Assembly: GCA_949286705.1 (NCBI GenBank)
Contig: CASEDF010000007.1
Location: forward strand, 1-64,000
DNA from: an uncultured bacterium
GTDB lineage: Bacteria > Cyanobacteriota > Vampirovibrionia > Gastranaerophilales > Gastranaerophilaceae
Length of the DNA: 64,000 nucleotides
Reading direction: 5' to 3'
Part shown: one piece after another, positions 25,860 to 34,301 of the stretch
Numbering within the stretch: the stretch's first letter is position 1
Layout of the letters: every line of letters begins with the position of its first letter
The notes under the pieces: model-generated
What the model was told of the DNA's origin: nothing
Database searches by the model: none
Seen by the model: only the letters and a program-made list of their open reading frames with translations
Position numbers and translations under genes: made by a program

Positions 25860-28148
25860 ATGTATGAATTTCCCTTTGAACTGGATGATTTTCAAAAAGA
25901 TGCCTGTAATTTTATTGATGCGGGCAAAAGTGTTGTGGTTTGCGCACCGACAGGGGCAGGTAAAACAGTTATTGCAGAGCACGCTATTCATAGAGCTTTG
26001 GCTGAGGGGAAAAGAATTTTTTATACAACACCGTTAAAAGCTCTTTCTAACCAGAAATATTATGATTTCGGGCAAAAATACGGTCAGGATAACGTCGGAC
26101 TTTTGACGGGCGATACATCAATTAACAGAAACGGTCAAATTGTTGTGATGACAACCGAAGTTTTCCGAAACATGCTTTACGGTACAAATTTCGGTGCTGT
26201 TGCGGACAATTTGAAAGATGTGAAATATGTTGTTCTGGATGAAGTTCACTATATGAACGACGAACAGAGGGGAACTGTTTGGGAAGAAAGTATAATCTAT
26301 TGCCCGACAAATGTCCAGATTATTGCTCTTTCGGCAACAGTCGCAAATGCAGATGAGCTGACCAATTGGATTAACACGGTACATTCAAAAACCGAGCTTG
26401 TGGATACTGATTTTCGCCCGGTACCTTTGAAATTTTATTATTTTGACAGTTCACAGCCGAATAAACTGCTTCCGTTATTCACTCCGAGCGGTCAGTTGAA
26501 TAAAAAAATTAAGCCTGAAAAACATGCATGGGGTAAACATGGTAAAAATAAGCAAAAATCTCCGGTAAAAGATGTTATAAGAAATTTGGCAGCCGAGGAT
26601 ATGCTGCCTGCAATTTACTTTACTTTCTCACGAAAAAAATGTGATGAGCAGATGGAAAAATGTGCGTCACTCGGACTTGTTACTGCCGGTGAACAGGCTC
26701 AAATCAGGCAGTTTGTGGATGATTACATAGCTGAAAATCCGCATTTATACGGCAACAAGCACATTGAATATCTGTTGCAAGGAGTTGCGTCGCACCATGC
26801 CGGGCTTTTGCCTGCATGGAAAAATCTTGTGGAAAAGTTATTCCAAAAAGGTTTGATTAAAGTTGTTTTTGCAACGGAAACGCTTGCGGCAGGGATTAAT
26901 ATGCCGGCGCGTTCTACTGTAATAAGTTCAACCAGTAAAAGAACGGACAGCGGTCACAGAATGCTGACGGCAAGTGAATTTTTGCAAATGTCTGGACGTG
27001 CCGGACGCAGAGGAATGGATGAAATCGGTTATGTAACGATTGTCGGCACCCCTTTTCAATCTCCGGAAGAAGTTGCAGAACTTGTCCTGAGTGATGCTAA
27101 TCCTCTGGAAAGCCGTTTTTCCCCGAGTTATTCAATGGTTTTGAATTTGCTGCAAAGGTTCAGCCTTGAGGAATCAAAAGAACTTATTTTAAAAAGTTTC
27201 GGGTATTATTCTGCGGGGTCGCGTCTACAGCCTCTGTTAAAACAGTTTGAGATTAGCGAAAAAGAGCGTGCAGAGAGAACTTTTGCATGTCCGCATAAGA
27301 TTTCTGATGAAGAATTTCTTAAATACGACAAAATGCGGCATTTGTACGTCCAAAACAGGCTTACTTATAAAAAAATCTGCAAGCAGGAGCAGGCTAAAAA
27401 ACGTCCGCTGTCTGATGAAGTTATCGCTTTTCGCGATAGTAACAGGCTGCTTCTTGAACAGCTGCATTCATATCCTTGTGACAATTGTAACAGGTATAAA
27501 AAACATGCTAAAAATTTAGAGGTTCTCGGACGAATTGAAGTTCGTCAGGCAAGGCTTGAAAAAGAAATGGAGCGGCAAAGAGATATTTACTGGAATAAAT
27601 TTCTCTCACACCGCAGCGTTTTGACGGATTTCGGGTATTTAAAAGATGATTTTCCGACTGCAAAAGGGGTTACAACATCTCAAATTAGATCGGAAAATGA
27701 ACTTTATATCGCGGAAATTATTTTCTCCAATGTCTTGGAAGGTTTGACCCCGTCGCAATTAGCTGCCGTAATTTGTGCGGTTACGACAGAGGATTTAAGG
27801 ATTGATATTCCGTATTTGCCCTTTTCCCAAACTGTCAGAAAAACTCTTAATCTTATCAGAAACATCCGCCGCAAAATAGACAAAGTGCAAAAACGTCATC
27901 TCGTTGAATCGCCGATGTATATAAATCCGTATTTCAGCTCGTTAATTGAATTGTGGGTTGAAGGCGCCGAGTGGGAAACCATTACCGAACAAATTGACAT
28001 GGGCGAAGGTGATATCGTAAGAGCTTTTAAGCGGACTGTGGATGTTTTAAGACAGTTCACAACAATTGATAATATACCGGAGAGCCTTGTATTTACAGCA
28101 CGTGAAGCAATTGAAAAGATTTTGCGCGAACCCGTTGATGTGGATTAA
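25860..28148 (+). CDS. Ski2/Mtr4-like DEVH-box RNA helicase
   Basis: 762 residues. Helicase motifs in order: Q-like FELDDFQKDA, Walker A APTGAGKT (~33-40), TTPLKALSNQK (Ia), LLTGD (Ib), DEVHYMND (II), ALSATVAN (III), the second domain with ASHHAGLLPAWK and FATETLAAGINMPARS (V), and QMSGRAGRRGMDEIG (VI). The C-terminal ~300 residues include a DSHCT-like region (LAAVICAVTTEDLR). Related proteins (HelY, cyanobacterial Ski2-like) are linked to RNA turnover. The 3' end carries the promoter of the next prepilin gene. Confidence 0.92.
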   Translation: MYEFPFELDDFQKDACNFIDAGKSVVVCAPTGAGKTVIAEHAIHRALAEGKRIFYTTPLKALSNQKYYDFGQKYGQDNVGLLTGDTSINRNGQIVVMTTEVFRNMLYGTNFGAVADNLKDVKYVVLDEVHYMNDEQRGTVWEESIIYCPTNVQIIALSATVANADELTNWINTVHSKTELVDTDFRPVPLKFYYFDSSQPNKLLPLFTPSGQLNKKIKPEKHAWGKHGKNKQKSPVKDVIRNLAAEDMLPAIYFTFSRKKCDEQMEKCASLGLVTAGEQAQIRQFVDDYIAENPHLYGNKHIEYLLQGVASHHAGLLPAWKNLVEKLFQKGLIKVVFATETLAAGINMPARSTVISSTSKRTDSGHRMLTASEFLQMSGRAGRRGMDEIGYVTIVGTPFQSPEEVAELVLSDANPLESRFSPSYSMVLNLLQRFSLEESKELILKSFGYYSAGSRLQPLLKQFEISEKERAERTFACPHKISDEEFLKYDKMRHLYVQNRLTYKKICKQEQAKKRPLSDEVIAFRDSNRLLLEQLHSYPCDNCNRYKKHAKNLEVLGRIEVRQARLEKEMERQRDIYWNKFLSHRSVLTDFGYLKDDFPTAKGVTTSQIRSENELYIAEIIFSNVLEGLTPSQLAAVICAVTTEDLRIDIPYLPFSQTVRKTLNLIRNIRRKIDKVQKRHLVESPMYINPYFSSLIELWVEGAEWETITEQIDMGEGDIVRAFKRTVDVLRQFTTIDNIPESLVFTAREAIEKILREPVDVD

Positions 28149-28163
28149 TTTTAATGTTACAAT
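28135..28163 (+). promoter_or_regulatory. Promoter of the 28184 prepilin gene
   Basis: TTGATG at 28135-28140 (inside the helicase gene), 17 bases, TACAAT at 28158-28163 with an extended -10 TG at 28155-28156. Unlike the promoters of the other two prepilin genes. Confidence 0.65.
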
Positions 28164-28183
28164 TGCCAAAAAGGAGAACGCAA

Positions 28184-29473
28184 ATGAAGTTGAAAAAGAG
28201 TTTGACTAACGGGGGGGCGACTCCTCTAAGTGAGCAGGACAATGGTTTTTGGGGTATTGTTTGGGAAAAGTTACTAAGATACTATGATACTAAGGCACTA
28301 AGAAGTAACATTCATCATAGTAAGGCGGAGCAATATAGAAATAGCAGGAGTTTTGGTGACTTGTTATCCTCGCCCCTTGCGGGAGAGGGAAGAATTTCAA
28401 CACGAGGAACGAGTGTTAGAAATTCGGGTGAGGGGTGGTGCAAGAGGCACGACACCATATTAGGTTTTTGCGGAACTTTGCGGGTCATCCCGGGGTGGTT
28501 AAGAAACGTAGGTTGGCATTACAAGCCCTACAACAAAATTGACAAAGGAGCAAATACAAATTATAATTCTAATATGATGAATTATAATTCAGTGATCCTG
28601 CGGAAAAACCGGACATTTTTCACAAAATCGAAGATTTTGGAAAAAGTAGTCAAACGAGTTCAGGGTGACAAAAAAACTCACGCCATTCAATCAAAAAAAT
28701 TCTTAGTGCCTTACTGCCTTAGTAACTTAGTATCTTTTAAGAAGGCAGCATTTACTCTGGCGGAGGTTCTGATAACCCTCGGAATAATCGGGATTGTTGC
28801 AGCATTGACAATACCTAATCTTGTTGTTAAATATCAGCGAAAAGTCATGCAGACAAGGTTTCAGAAAGCATATTCCATTTTGACGGAAGTTAATACCCGT
28901 ATGATTGCTGAAAATATTAATCAGTACAGGGATTTTGTTCGTACAGAAAAGGATGAAAACGGCAAATATTCAGAAGAAGCCCGTAATCGCCAGCTTGACA
29001 CTCTTGCGTCATTTTTAAACGGTGCAAAAGTATGTAACGGTTCTTATTATAGCTGTTCAGGAATTGAAGATGCATATGATTTTCCTGATAAGATTCATAA
29101 AACTCTTGACGGGCAGAATAACGCACATATCGCTGCCGACGCGTATATGAAAAAGACAGTAATTACTAATGACGGTATGGATATATGGGCTGGTGGTCTG
29201 CAGTTTGAAATTGACAAATACTATGTAGATACCAACGGTTATAATAACGGTCCTAACAAGCTTGGCTATGACCTTTTTAGATTTGTGATTAATAGTAATG
29301 GAACTGTTACTCCGGAAAAAGATAGTGGAGCTCGCAATAAATGCTCATTTATATCGCCTGCAGAAAGTGCAGCTTACCTCGGTTTTGGCTGTGCGTATTA
29401 TGCCTGGAAAAATGTGAATCCTGATGCTTTGGATGATCCGTCACAGGATTATTGGAATGATTTTTTGAAATAG
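28184..29473 (+). CDS. Type IV prepilin-like protein with a ~189-residue repeat-filled leader and a G7 tract
   Basis: ATG 28184 has AAGGAG seven bases upstream. A G7 tract begins at codon 10 and is in frame. The prepilin motif KKAAFTLAEVLITLGIIGIV starts only near residue 187, so the leader is about 189 residues where known type IV leaders have 5-30. The leader holds inverted 8-bp repeat arrays, a large palindrome (SSPLAGEGR...SGEGW) and a 21-base segment shared with the 14397 gene. The mature part (~240 residues) has Glu5, a hydrophobic helix and a globular domain with several Cys (KVCNGSYYSC, GFGCAYYAW). An internal start such as ATG 28574 cannot be excluded, though it lacks a good ribosome site. 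Confidence 0.75.
   Translation: MKLKKSLTNGGATPLSEQDNGFWGIVWEKLLRYYDTKALRSNIHHSKAEQYRNSRSFGDLLSSPLAGEGRISTRGTSVRNSGEGWCKRHDTILGFCGTLRVIPGWLRNVGWHYKPYNKIDKGANTNYNSNMMNYNSVILRKNRTFFTKSKILEKVVKRVQGDKKTHAIQSKKFLVPYCLSNLVSFKKAAFTLAEVLITLGIIGIVAALTIPNLVVKYQRKVMQTRFQKAYSILTEVNTRMIAENINQYRDFVRTEKDENGKYSEEARNRQLDTLASFLNGAKVCNGSYYSCSGIEDAYDFPDKIHKTLDGQNNAHIAADAYMKKTVITNDGMDIWAGGLQFEIDKYYVDTNGYNNGPNKLGYDLFRFVINSNGTVTPEKDSGARNKCSFISPAESAAYLGFGCAYYAWKNVNPDALDDPSQDYWNDFLK
28211..28217 (+). repeat. G7 tract near the prepilin start
   Basis: Seven G, 27 bases into the gene, in the 12-mer GGGGGGGCGACT. The same 12-mer occurs on the opposite coding strand in the 14397 and 35468 prepilin genes. Change by one or two bases would shift the frame. 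Confidence 0.75.
28271..28302 (+). repeat. 8-bp tandem array, inverted relative to the array at 28702
   Basis: TTACTAAG, ATACTATG, ATACTAAG, GCACTAAG. These units are reverse complements of those at 28702-28733, so the two arrays form a long imperfect inverted repeat about 430 bases apart, flanking most of the leader. Confidence 0.65.
28379..28440. repeat. Palindromic repeat element inside the prepilin leader
   Basis: The core is GAATTTC-AACAC-(9 bases)-GTGTT-A-GAAATTC (28392-28425), with GC-rich flanks (CGCCCC to the left, GGGTGAGGGG to the right) that can extend the stem. It encodes the in-frame SPLAGEG-type peptide that occurs in dispersed bacterial repeats. ACGAGGAACG from its loop also occurs at 35364-35373. 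Confidence 0.65.
28652..28672 (+). repeat. 21-base segment shared with the 14397 prepilin leader
   Basis: Exact match to the reverse complement of 14198-14218. In both genes it is read in the same frame as KRVQGDK. Here only half of the palindrome is present. Confidence 0.7.
28702..28741 (+). repeat. Five tandem 8-bp units just before the prepilin motif
   Basis: CTTAGTGC, CTTACTGC, CTTAGTAA, CTTAGTAT, CTTTTAAG. The array ends two bases before the KAAFTLAEV codons. Confidence 0.7.
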
Positions 29474-29493
29474 TTTGCTAATTCACTCCAGTA

Positions 29494-29522
29494 TTGTATT
29501 TTTTTTATGTTCCTGTTAAAAT
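29494..29522 (+). promoter_or_regulatory. Promoter of gpmI
   Basis: TTGTAT at 29494-29499, 17 bases, TAAAAT at 29517-29522 with extended -10 TGT. Leader about 20 bases with GAAGGG. Confidence 0.65.
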
Positions 29523-29549
29523 TTAGCCATAGTACGAAAGAAGGGATAT

Positions 29550-31082
29550 ATGTCAAACAGAGTATTGTTATGTATTATGGACGGCTGGGGCATAAGCAAA
29601 AATCACCCCGAATTTGATGCAACAAAGCTTGCCCATCCGGTTCATGTTGATAAATTAGAAAAAGAAGAACAGTTTATAAGACTTCATGCAGACGGCGAAT
29701 ACGTCGGGCTTCCCGCAGGTCAGATGGGAAACAGTGAAGTCGGTCACCTGAATTTGGGTGCAGGACGCATTGTTTATCAGGATTTATCAAGAATTAATAA
29801 TGCTATAAAAGACGGATCATTCTTTACTAACGAAAGATTCTTGATGGCAATTGACCATGTAAAGAAAAATGATTCTGCTTTACATATTTATGGTTTGGTT
29901 TCAACAGGCGGTGTCCACTCATCTTTGGAACACGTTATGGCATTGATTAAACTTGCAGCTGATAACGGTTTGAAAAAAGTTTATGTCCACGCATTTTTAG
30001 ACGGCAGAGATACTCCTCCTCAAAGTGCATGCACGTTTTTGGAACCGGTTGAAGAAGAACTTAAGAAATATGGTTTGCCTCCGATTGCAACCGTTATCGG
30101 ACGTTATTACATAATGGATCGTGACAATCGCTGGGATAGGGTTGAAAAAGGCTATAATGCACTATTGTTAGGTGAAGGTGAACATGCATCATCTGCCTGC
30201 GAAGCTGTTAAGCAGTCTTATGCAAGAGGCGACAACGATGAATTTGTGCTCCCGACAGTAATTGGCGGCGAAGAATCAAGAATTCACGATAATGATGCTG
30301 TTATTTTCTTTAATTACAGACCTGACAGAGCAAGAGAAATTACTAAGGCAATTAATTTTGAAAACTTTGACGGTTTCGACCGCAAAAAGGTGCTTAAAAA
30401 TATTTGCTATATTACTATGACAAGTTATAACGAGGATTTCACGTTCCCTGTGGCTTTCCCGAAAGAACATCTGGTAAATATTTTGGGCGATGTCTTGGAA
30501 GCTAACGGAATAAATCAGTTCAGAACAGCGGAAACTGAAAAATATGCTCACGTTACCTTCTTCTTTAACGGGGGAATTGATGAGCCGCAGCCTCACGAAA
30601 CACGAGTTCTTGTTCCGTCTCCAAAGGTTGCAACTTATGATATGCAGCCTGAAATGAGCGCAATTGAGGTTTGCGAAAATGTTTTGAAAGCTATTGACAA
30701 TCCCGAATACGGATTTATCTTAGTAAACTTTGCAAACCCTGATATGGTTGGGCATACAGGTGTAATTGAAGCGGCTGTTAAGGCTTGTCATACCGTAGAT
30801 GAATGTGTCGGAAAAATTGCCGAGGCTTGCAAAAAACACGGTGTTATCATGCTTTTGACCGCTGACCACGGAAATTCCGAGGTTATGGTAAATCCGGAAA
30901 CAGGTAAACCTCAAACCGCGCATACTACAAATGAAGTTCCGCTTGTTTTGATTAACGCGCCGGAGGGGGTTGAATTAAAACAAACCGGCGACGGTGCTTT
31001 ATGCAATATTGCGCCGACTGTTCTGGAACTTTTGGGTATTGATAAACCGAAAGAAATGTCAGCAGAGTCATTATTGAAATAA
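29550..31082 (+). CDS. gpmI: 2,3-bisphosphoglycerate-independent phosphoglycerate mutase
   Basis: 510 residues, standard length. LCIMDGWGIS at the N-terminus and GQMGNSEVGHLNLGAGR near residue 60 hold the metal ligand and the phospho-accepting Ser; HAFLDGRDTPP, GRYYIMDRDNRW and the C-terminal LTADHGNSEVM complete the two-manganese active site of the alkaline-phosphatase superfamily. It interconverts 3- and 2-phosphoglycerate in glycolysis, and pyruvate kinase is also in this window. Seven bases separate it from the SNF2 gene, suggesting co-transcription. Confidence 0.98.
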   Translation: MSNRVLLCIMDGWGISKNHPEFDATKLAHPVHVDKLEKEEQFIRLHADGEYVGLPAGQMGNSEVGHLNLGAGRIVYQDLSRINNAIKDGSFFTNERFLMAIDHVKKNDSALHIYGLVSTGGVHSSLEHVMALIKLAADNGLKKVYVHAFLDGRDTPPQSACTFLEPVEEELKKYGLPPIATVIGRYYIMDRDNRWDRVEKGYNALLLGEGEHASSACEAVKQSYARGDNDEFVLPTVIGGEESRIHDNDAVIFFNYRPDRAREITKAINFENFDGFDRKKVLKNICYITMTSYNEDFTFPVAFPKEHLVNILGDVLEANGINQFRTAETEKYAHVTFFFNGGIDEPQPHETRVLVPSPKVATYDMQPEMSAIEVCENVLKAIDNPEYGFILVNFANPDMVGHTGVIEAAVKACHTVDECVGKIAEACKKHGVIMLLTADHGNSEVMVNPETGKPQTAHTTNEVPLVLINAPEGVELKQTGDGALCNIAPTVLELLGIDKPKEMSAESLLK

Positions 31083-31089
31083 GGAATTT

Positions 31090-34053
31090 ATGACACAAGA
31101 CTGGGATATAGATTTTTCATTTAAAAAGAATAACGTGGATGAATTGTTCTTTAACCTGAGCGAAAACCCCGAAGGGTTTAAGAACAAGGATTTCCGTTAC
31201 ACTTTGAGCATGATTTATCAGATAGTGGAGGACGAATTTGCAGGCGTTTTCTTAAGCCCGTATACGCCCGCCAGAAATACAAATTTTTTCCTTGTTAACG
31301 ATAATGAAAAGCTTTCGTTTTTCGTAACTCCGACAAATAATTTTCAGTATTATTTGAAATCAAAAGGGTCGTTATTCCGGTTTAATTCGCAGGTACTGGG
31401 CAAGGATGTCGGGTATGCGCTTTCTCTGGATGTCGTATTGGATTATTTCGGCGGTTTCGGGAATATCGTTGACATTGAATCTTTGACGCCGACTTTTGTC
31501 TATATGAACAAATTGACTTATTTTGTGATGAAATTAATCGAAAAATTGTATTTCATCCCGACGGTTAAACGTCACGGTCAGATGTTCAGAATAGTTTATG
31601 AACCTATAATTTCAAACCAGCAGCTTGCAAGAATTGTTAACCTGTTTGAAGAAAATATGCCGGAAAACCTTTTTATAAAAGGTGAAAAACCGAAAAATTT
31701 TGTTTATGAATTTATATACAACTACCTGAATTACGTTTTGTATAAATTTTTGGGCATAAAGGCATACAGATTCAAAGACGTTAAATCAGGCACTTATTTA
31801 ATAAAAGACCTTGAGCAGCGCGCTGTAATGAAAGGTCAGGATTTGGCGGAGAATTTTGCGCAGTGGTTTGACGAGCTTTACCTCGGGAAATACGACGTGA
31901 TCCCGTTCTTCAAGATTGAAAAAATTGAAGATGAGCTTTTCAGACTTAAAGTTTATATTAAAAACCGTAAAACTGATGAGAGTGTTTTGATAGATAAGCT
32001 TTATACGGATGATGAGGTCTTCGGGGCAAATTCGTCCGATATCTCAAGAATTGTCGAAAAGCAGTTGAATTATGCCCTCCGTTATATGCCGGAACTCGAG
32101 GAGTTGTTTGAAGATGAGGAAAAACTTGCGCTTGATTTAAACCTTAACGAGGTTTATAAAATTATTACGCAGACCGCATATTATCTTCAAAAAGCCCAGA
32201 TTGACGTTGTTTTGCCTGATGAGCTGGTTAATGTTGTTGTGCCGAGAGCTTCAATTAACGCTAAAGTTAAGGCTTCCCGCTCGGCAGATCTAGCGGATAT
32301 ATTTAACAGCAATACTTCCGGCAAAATTTCGCTTGATGATATTTTGGATTTTTCTTACGAAATTGCAATCGGCAACGACAAAATTTCGCTTGAAGAATTC
32401 AATAAAATGGTTGAAAACAGCACGGGGCTTATTAAATATAAAAATAAATACGTGCTTGTGGATAAGGAAGAAAGCAAAAAGATTTTTGAACAGGTTGCAA
32501 AGGCGAACCTCAAATCAATGTCGCGTATGGAGTTAATCCATGCTGCAATGTCAGGGCAAATTGACGAATATGATTTTGATTACGATGATGCGTTTGCCCG
32601 TGTTATAAAAGATTTCACAAAGCCGGTTGAGGTTACGGTGCCGAAAACTTTGAACGGAGAATTAAGACCTTATCAGCAAATCGGTCTGAAATGGCTCTGG
32701 ACTAACGTTTCAAAAGGATTTGGCGCATGTATGGCAGACGATATGGGGCTTGGTAAAACTATTCAGGTTATCAGTCTTATTTTGAAATTAAAGGAAGAAA
32801 AATCGCTTACAAAGCCTGTTCTTGTAATTTGTCCGACGACTCTTATGGGCAACTGGATGAAGGAACTTCAGATGTTTGCTCCGACTTTGGACGCTGTAGT
32901 TTACCATGGCGCTGAAAGAAACCTTGATGTAAAGCATGATGTAATTTTGACGACTTACGCGATTATGAGGATTGACGTTGAGGAGTTGAAAAAGCAAAGC
33001 TGGGGGATGCTTATTGTTGATGAAGCTCAGAATATTAAAAACCCCGATACGGCGCAAACTCTTGCTATCAAAATGCTTAAATCCGATATCAAAATCGCTA
33101 TGACAGGCACCCCTGTCGAAAACAGATTAACTGAATTGTGGAGTATTTTTGACTTTATCAATAAGGGGTATTTGGGCTCGTTGAAAGATTTCCAGAAAAG
33201 TTATGCAATACCTATTGAAAGATTTAAAGAAACTTCCCGCGCGGCAAAATTAAAAATGTCAGTATCTCCGTTTGTTTTGAGGAGGTTGAAAACCGATAAG
33301 CACGTAATTACAGACTTGCCTGAAAAAATGGTGCTCAACGAATACTGCTATCTCACAAAACCGCAGGCTGTTTTATATGAAAAAACTCTTAATGAAATGA
33401 TGGATAAGATAAGCGGATTCACAGGCATTAACAGACGCGGTAATATTTTCAAACTTATTACGGCGCTTAAGCAGATTTGCAACCACCCTTATCAGTTCCT
33501 TAAGTCAGGTGAAATGGGCAAAGAACTTTCTGGTAAAATGGAAAAATGTGTATCAACTGTTCAAACAATTCTTGAAAACAATGAAAAAACGCTTATTTTT
33601 ACCCAGTATAAAGAAATGGGCGATATCCTGACAAAAGTTCTGGCACAGGAATGCAATACTGAACCGCTCTTTTTCCACGGCTCGTTGACAGTTCCTCAAA
33701 GGGAAGAATTGATTGACAAATTCCAGAATGACGATGATACAAAATTAATGATATTATCTTTGAAAGCCGGCGGTACGGGGCTTAACCTGACAAGTGCAAC
33801 GAATGTAATCCATTATGATCTGTGGTGGAACCCTGCGGTTGAAGAGCAGGCAACGGACAGAACTTATCGTATAGGTCAGGATAAAAACGTTCTTGTACAC
33901 AGGATGATTACGCTCGGAACTTTTGAAGAAAAAATCGATGAAATGCTTAAGTCTAAAAAAGAACTTGCTGATTTAGCCGTTTACGAAGGCGAAAAGATTA
34001 TTACAGAGCTTTCGGACGAGGAAATTTACAATATCTTTACGCTTTCGGCATAG
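31090..34053 (+). CDS. SNF2/RapA-family ATPase (SF2 helicase-like)
   Basis: 987 residues. The N-terminal ~510 residues are a large accessory region without motifs I recognise. The SNF2 ATPase runs from about 525: LRPYQQIGLKWLW, DDMGLGKTIQVISLIL (Walker A), ICPTTLMGNW, DEAQNIKNPDT (Walker B), MTGTPVENRLTELWSIFDF, then the second lobe with LIFTQYKEMGDIL, LKAGGTGLNLT and WWNPAVEEQATDRTYRIGQ. Bacterial members remodel protein-DNA complexes such as stalled RNA polymerase. GGAA precedes the ATG by five bases. A repeat element follows. Confidence 0.93.
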   Translation: MTQDWDIDFSFKKNNVDELFFNLSENPEGFKNKDFRYTLSMIYQIVEDEFAGVFLSPYTPARNTNFFLVNDNEKLSFFVTPTNNFQYYLKSKGSLFRFNSQVLGKDVGYALSLDVVLDYFGGFGNIVDIESLTPTFVYMNKLTYFVMKLIEKLYFIPTVKRHGQMFRIVYEPIISNQQLARIVNLFEENMPENLFIKGEKPKNFVYEFIYNYLNYVLYKFLGIKAYRFKDVKSGTYLIKDLEQRAVMKGQDLAENFAQWFDELYLGKYDVIPFFKIEKIEDELFRLKVYIKNRKTDESVLIDKLYTDDEVFGANSSDISRIVEKQLNYALRYMPELEELFEDEEKLALDLNLNEVYKIITQTAYYLQKAQIDVVLPDELVNVVVPRASINAKVKASRSADLADIFNSNTSGKISLDDILDFSYEIAIGNDKISLEEFNKMVENSTGLIKYKNKYVLVDKEESKKIFEQVAKANLKSMSRMELIHAAMSGQIDEYDFDYDDAFARVIKDFTKPVEVTVPKTLNGELRPYQQIGLKWLWTNVSKGFGACMADDMGLGKTIQVISLILKLKEEKSLTKPVLVICPTTLMGNWMKELQMFAPTLDAVVYHGAERNLDVKHDVILTTYAIMRIDVEELKKQSWGMLIVDEAQNIKNPDTAQTLAIKMLKSDIKIAMTGTPVENRLTELWSIFDFINKGYLGSLKDFQKSYAIPIERFKETSRAAKLKMSVSPFVLRRLKTDKHVITDLPEKMVLNEYCYLTKPQAVLYEKTLNEMMDKISGFTGINRRGNIFKLITALKQICNHPYQFLKSGEMGKELSGKMEKCVSTVQTILENNEKTLIFTQYKEMGDILTKVLAQECNTEPLFFHGSLTVPQREELIDKFQNDDDTKLMILSLKAGGTGLNLTSATNVIHYDLWWNPAVEEQATDRTYRIGQDKNVLVHRMITLGTFEEKIDEMLKSKKELADLAVYEGEKIITELSDEEIYNIFTLSA

Positions 34054-34069
34054 AGCTATTGTAGCTTAT

Positions 34070-34257
34070 GTCATTACGGAGAGAATGTGGAGCCTTCGAC
34101 GTGCTAATCTCATTCAACTCCAACGACTTTAGGATTTGGTAGTCATTGTTTCTGTTTCATAACCTTGCGATTGTCACGCTCGCTCCGATCCCACGCATTG
34201 ACCTGACAAGGTACACAGATATTGTCTGGTGTCGTGGCTTTGGCACCTCGCAATGAC
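34070..34257. repeat. MITE-like dispersed repeat (about 188 bp) with inverted termini
   Basis: The left end GTCATTACGGAG and right end CTCGCAATGAC are imperfect inverted repeats. The interior is richer in C and G than the flanks and carries no ORF of note. The GTCATTRCGAG terminus matches a repeat type seen in many bacterial genomes, and GTCATTACGAGG also occurs inside the adjacent prepilin leader at 35358. No transposase is present. A second short hairpin (ATCCT...AGGAT) lies at 34268-34290. Confidence 0.5.
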
Positions 34258-34301
34258 ATTTTTAATGAGATCCTTCGGCTATACCTCAGGATGACGTAAA
34301 A

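Noticed and set aside
28321-28560. CRISPR-like or tRNA-like structure in the prepilin leader
   Set aside because: No regular spacer pattern and no tRNA arms; the hairpins are palindromic repeat elements.
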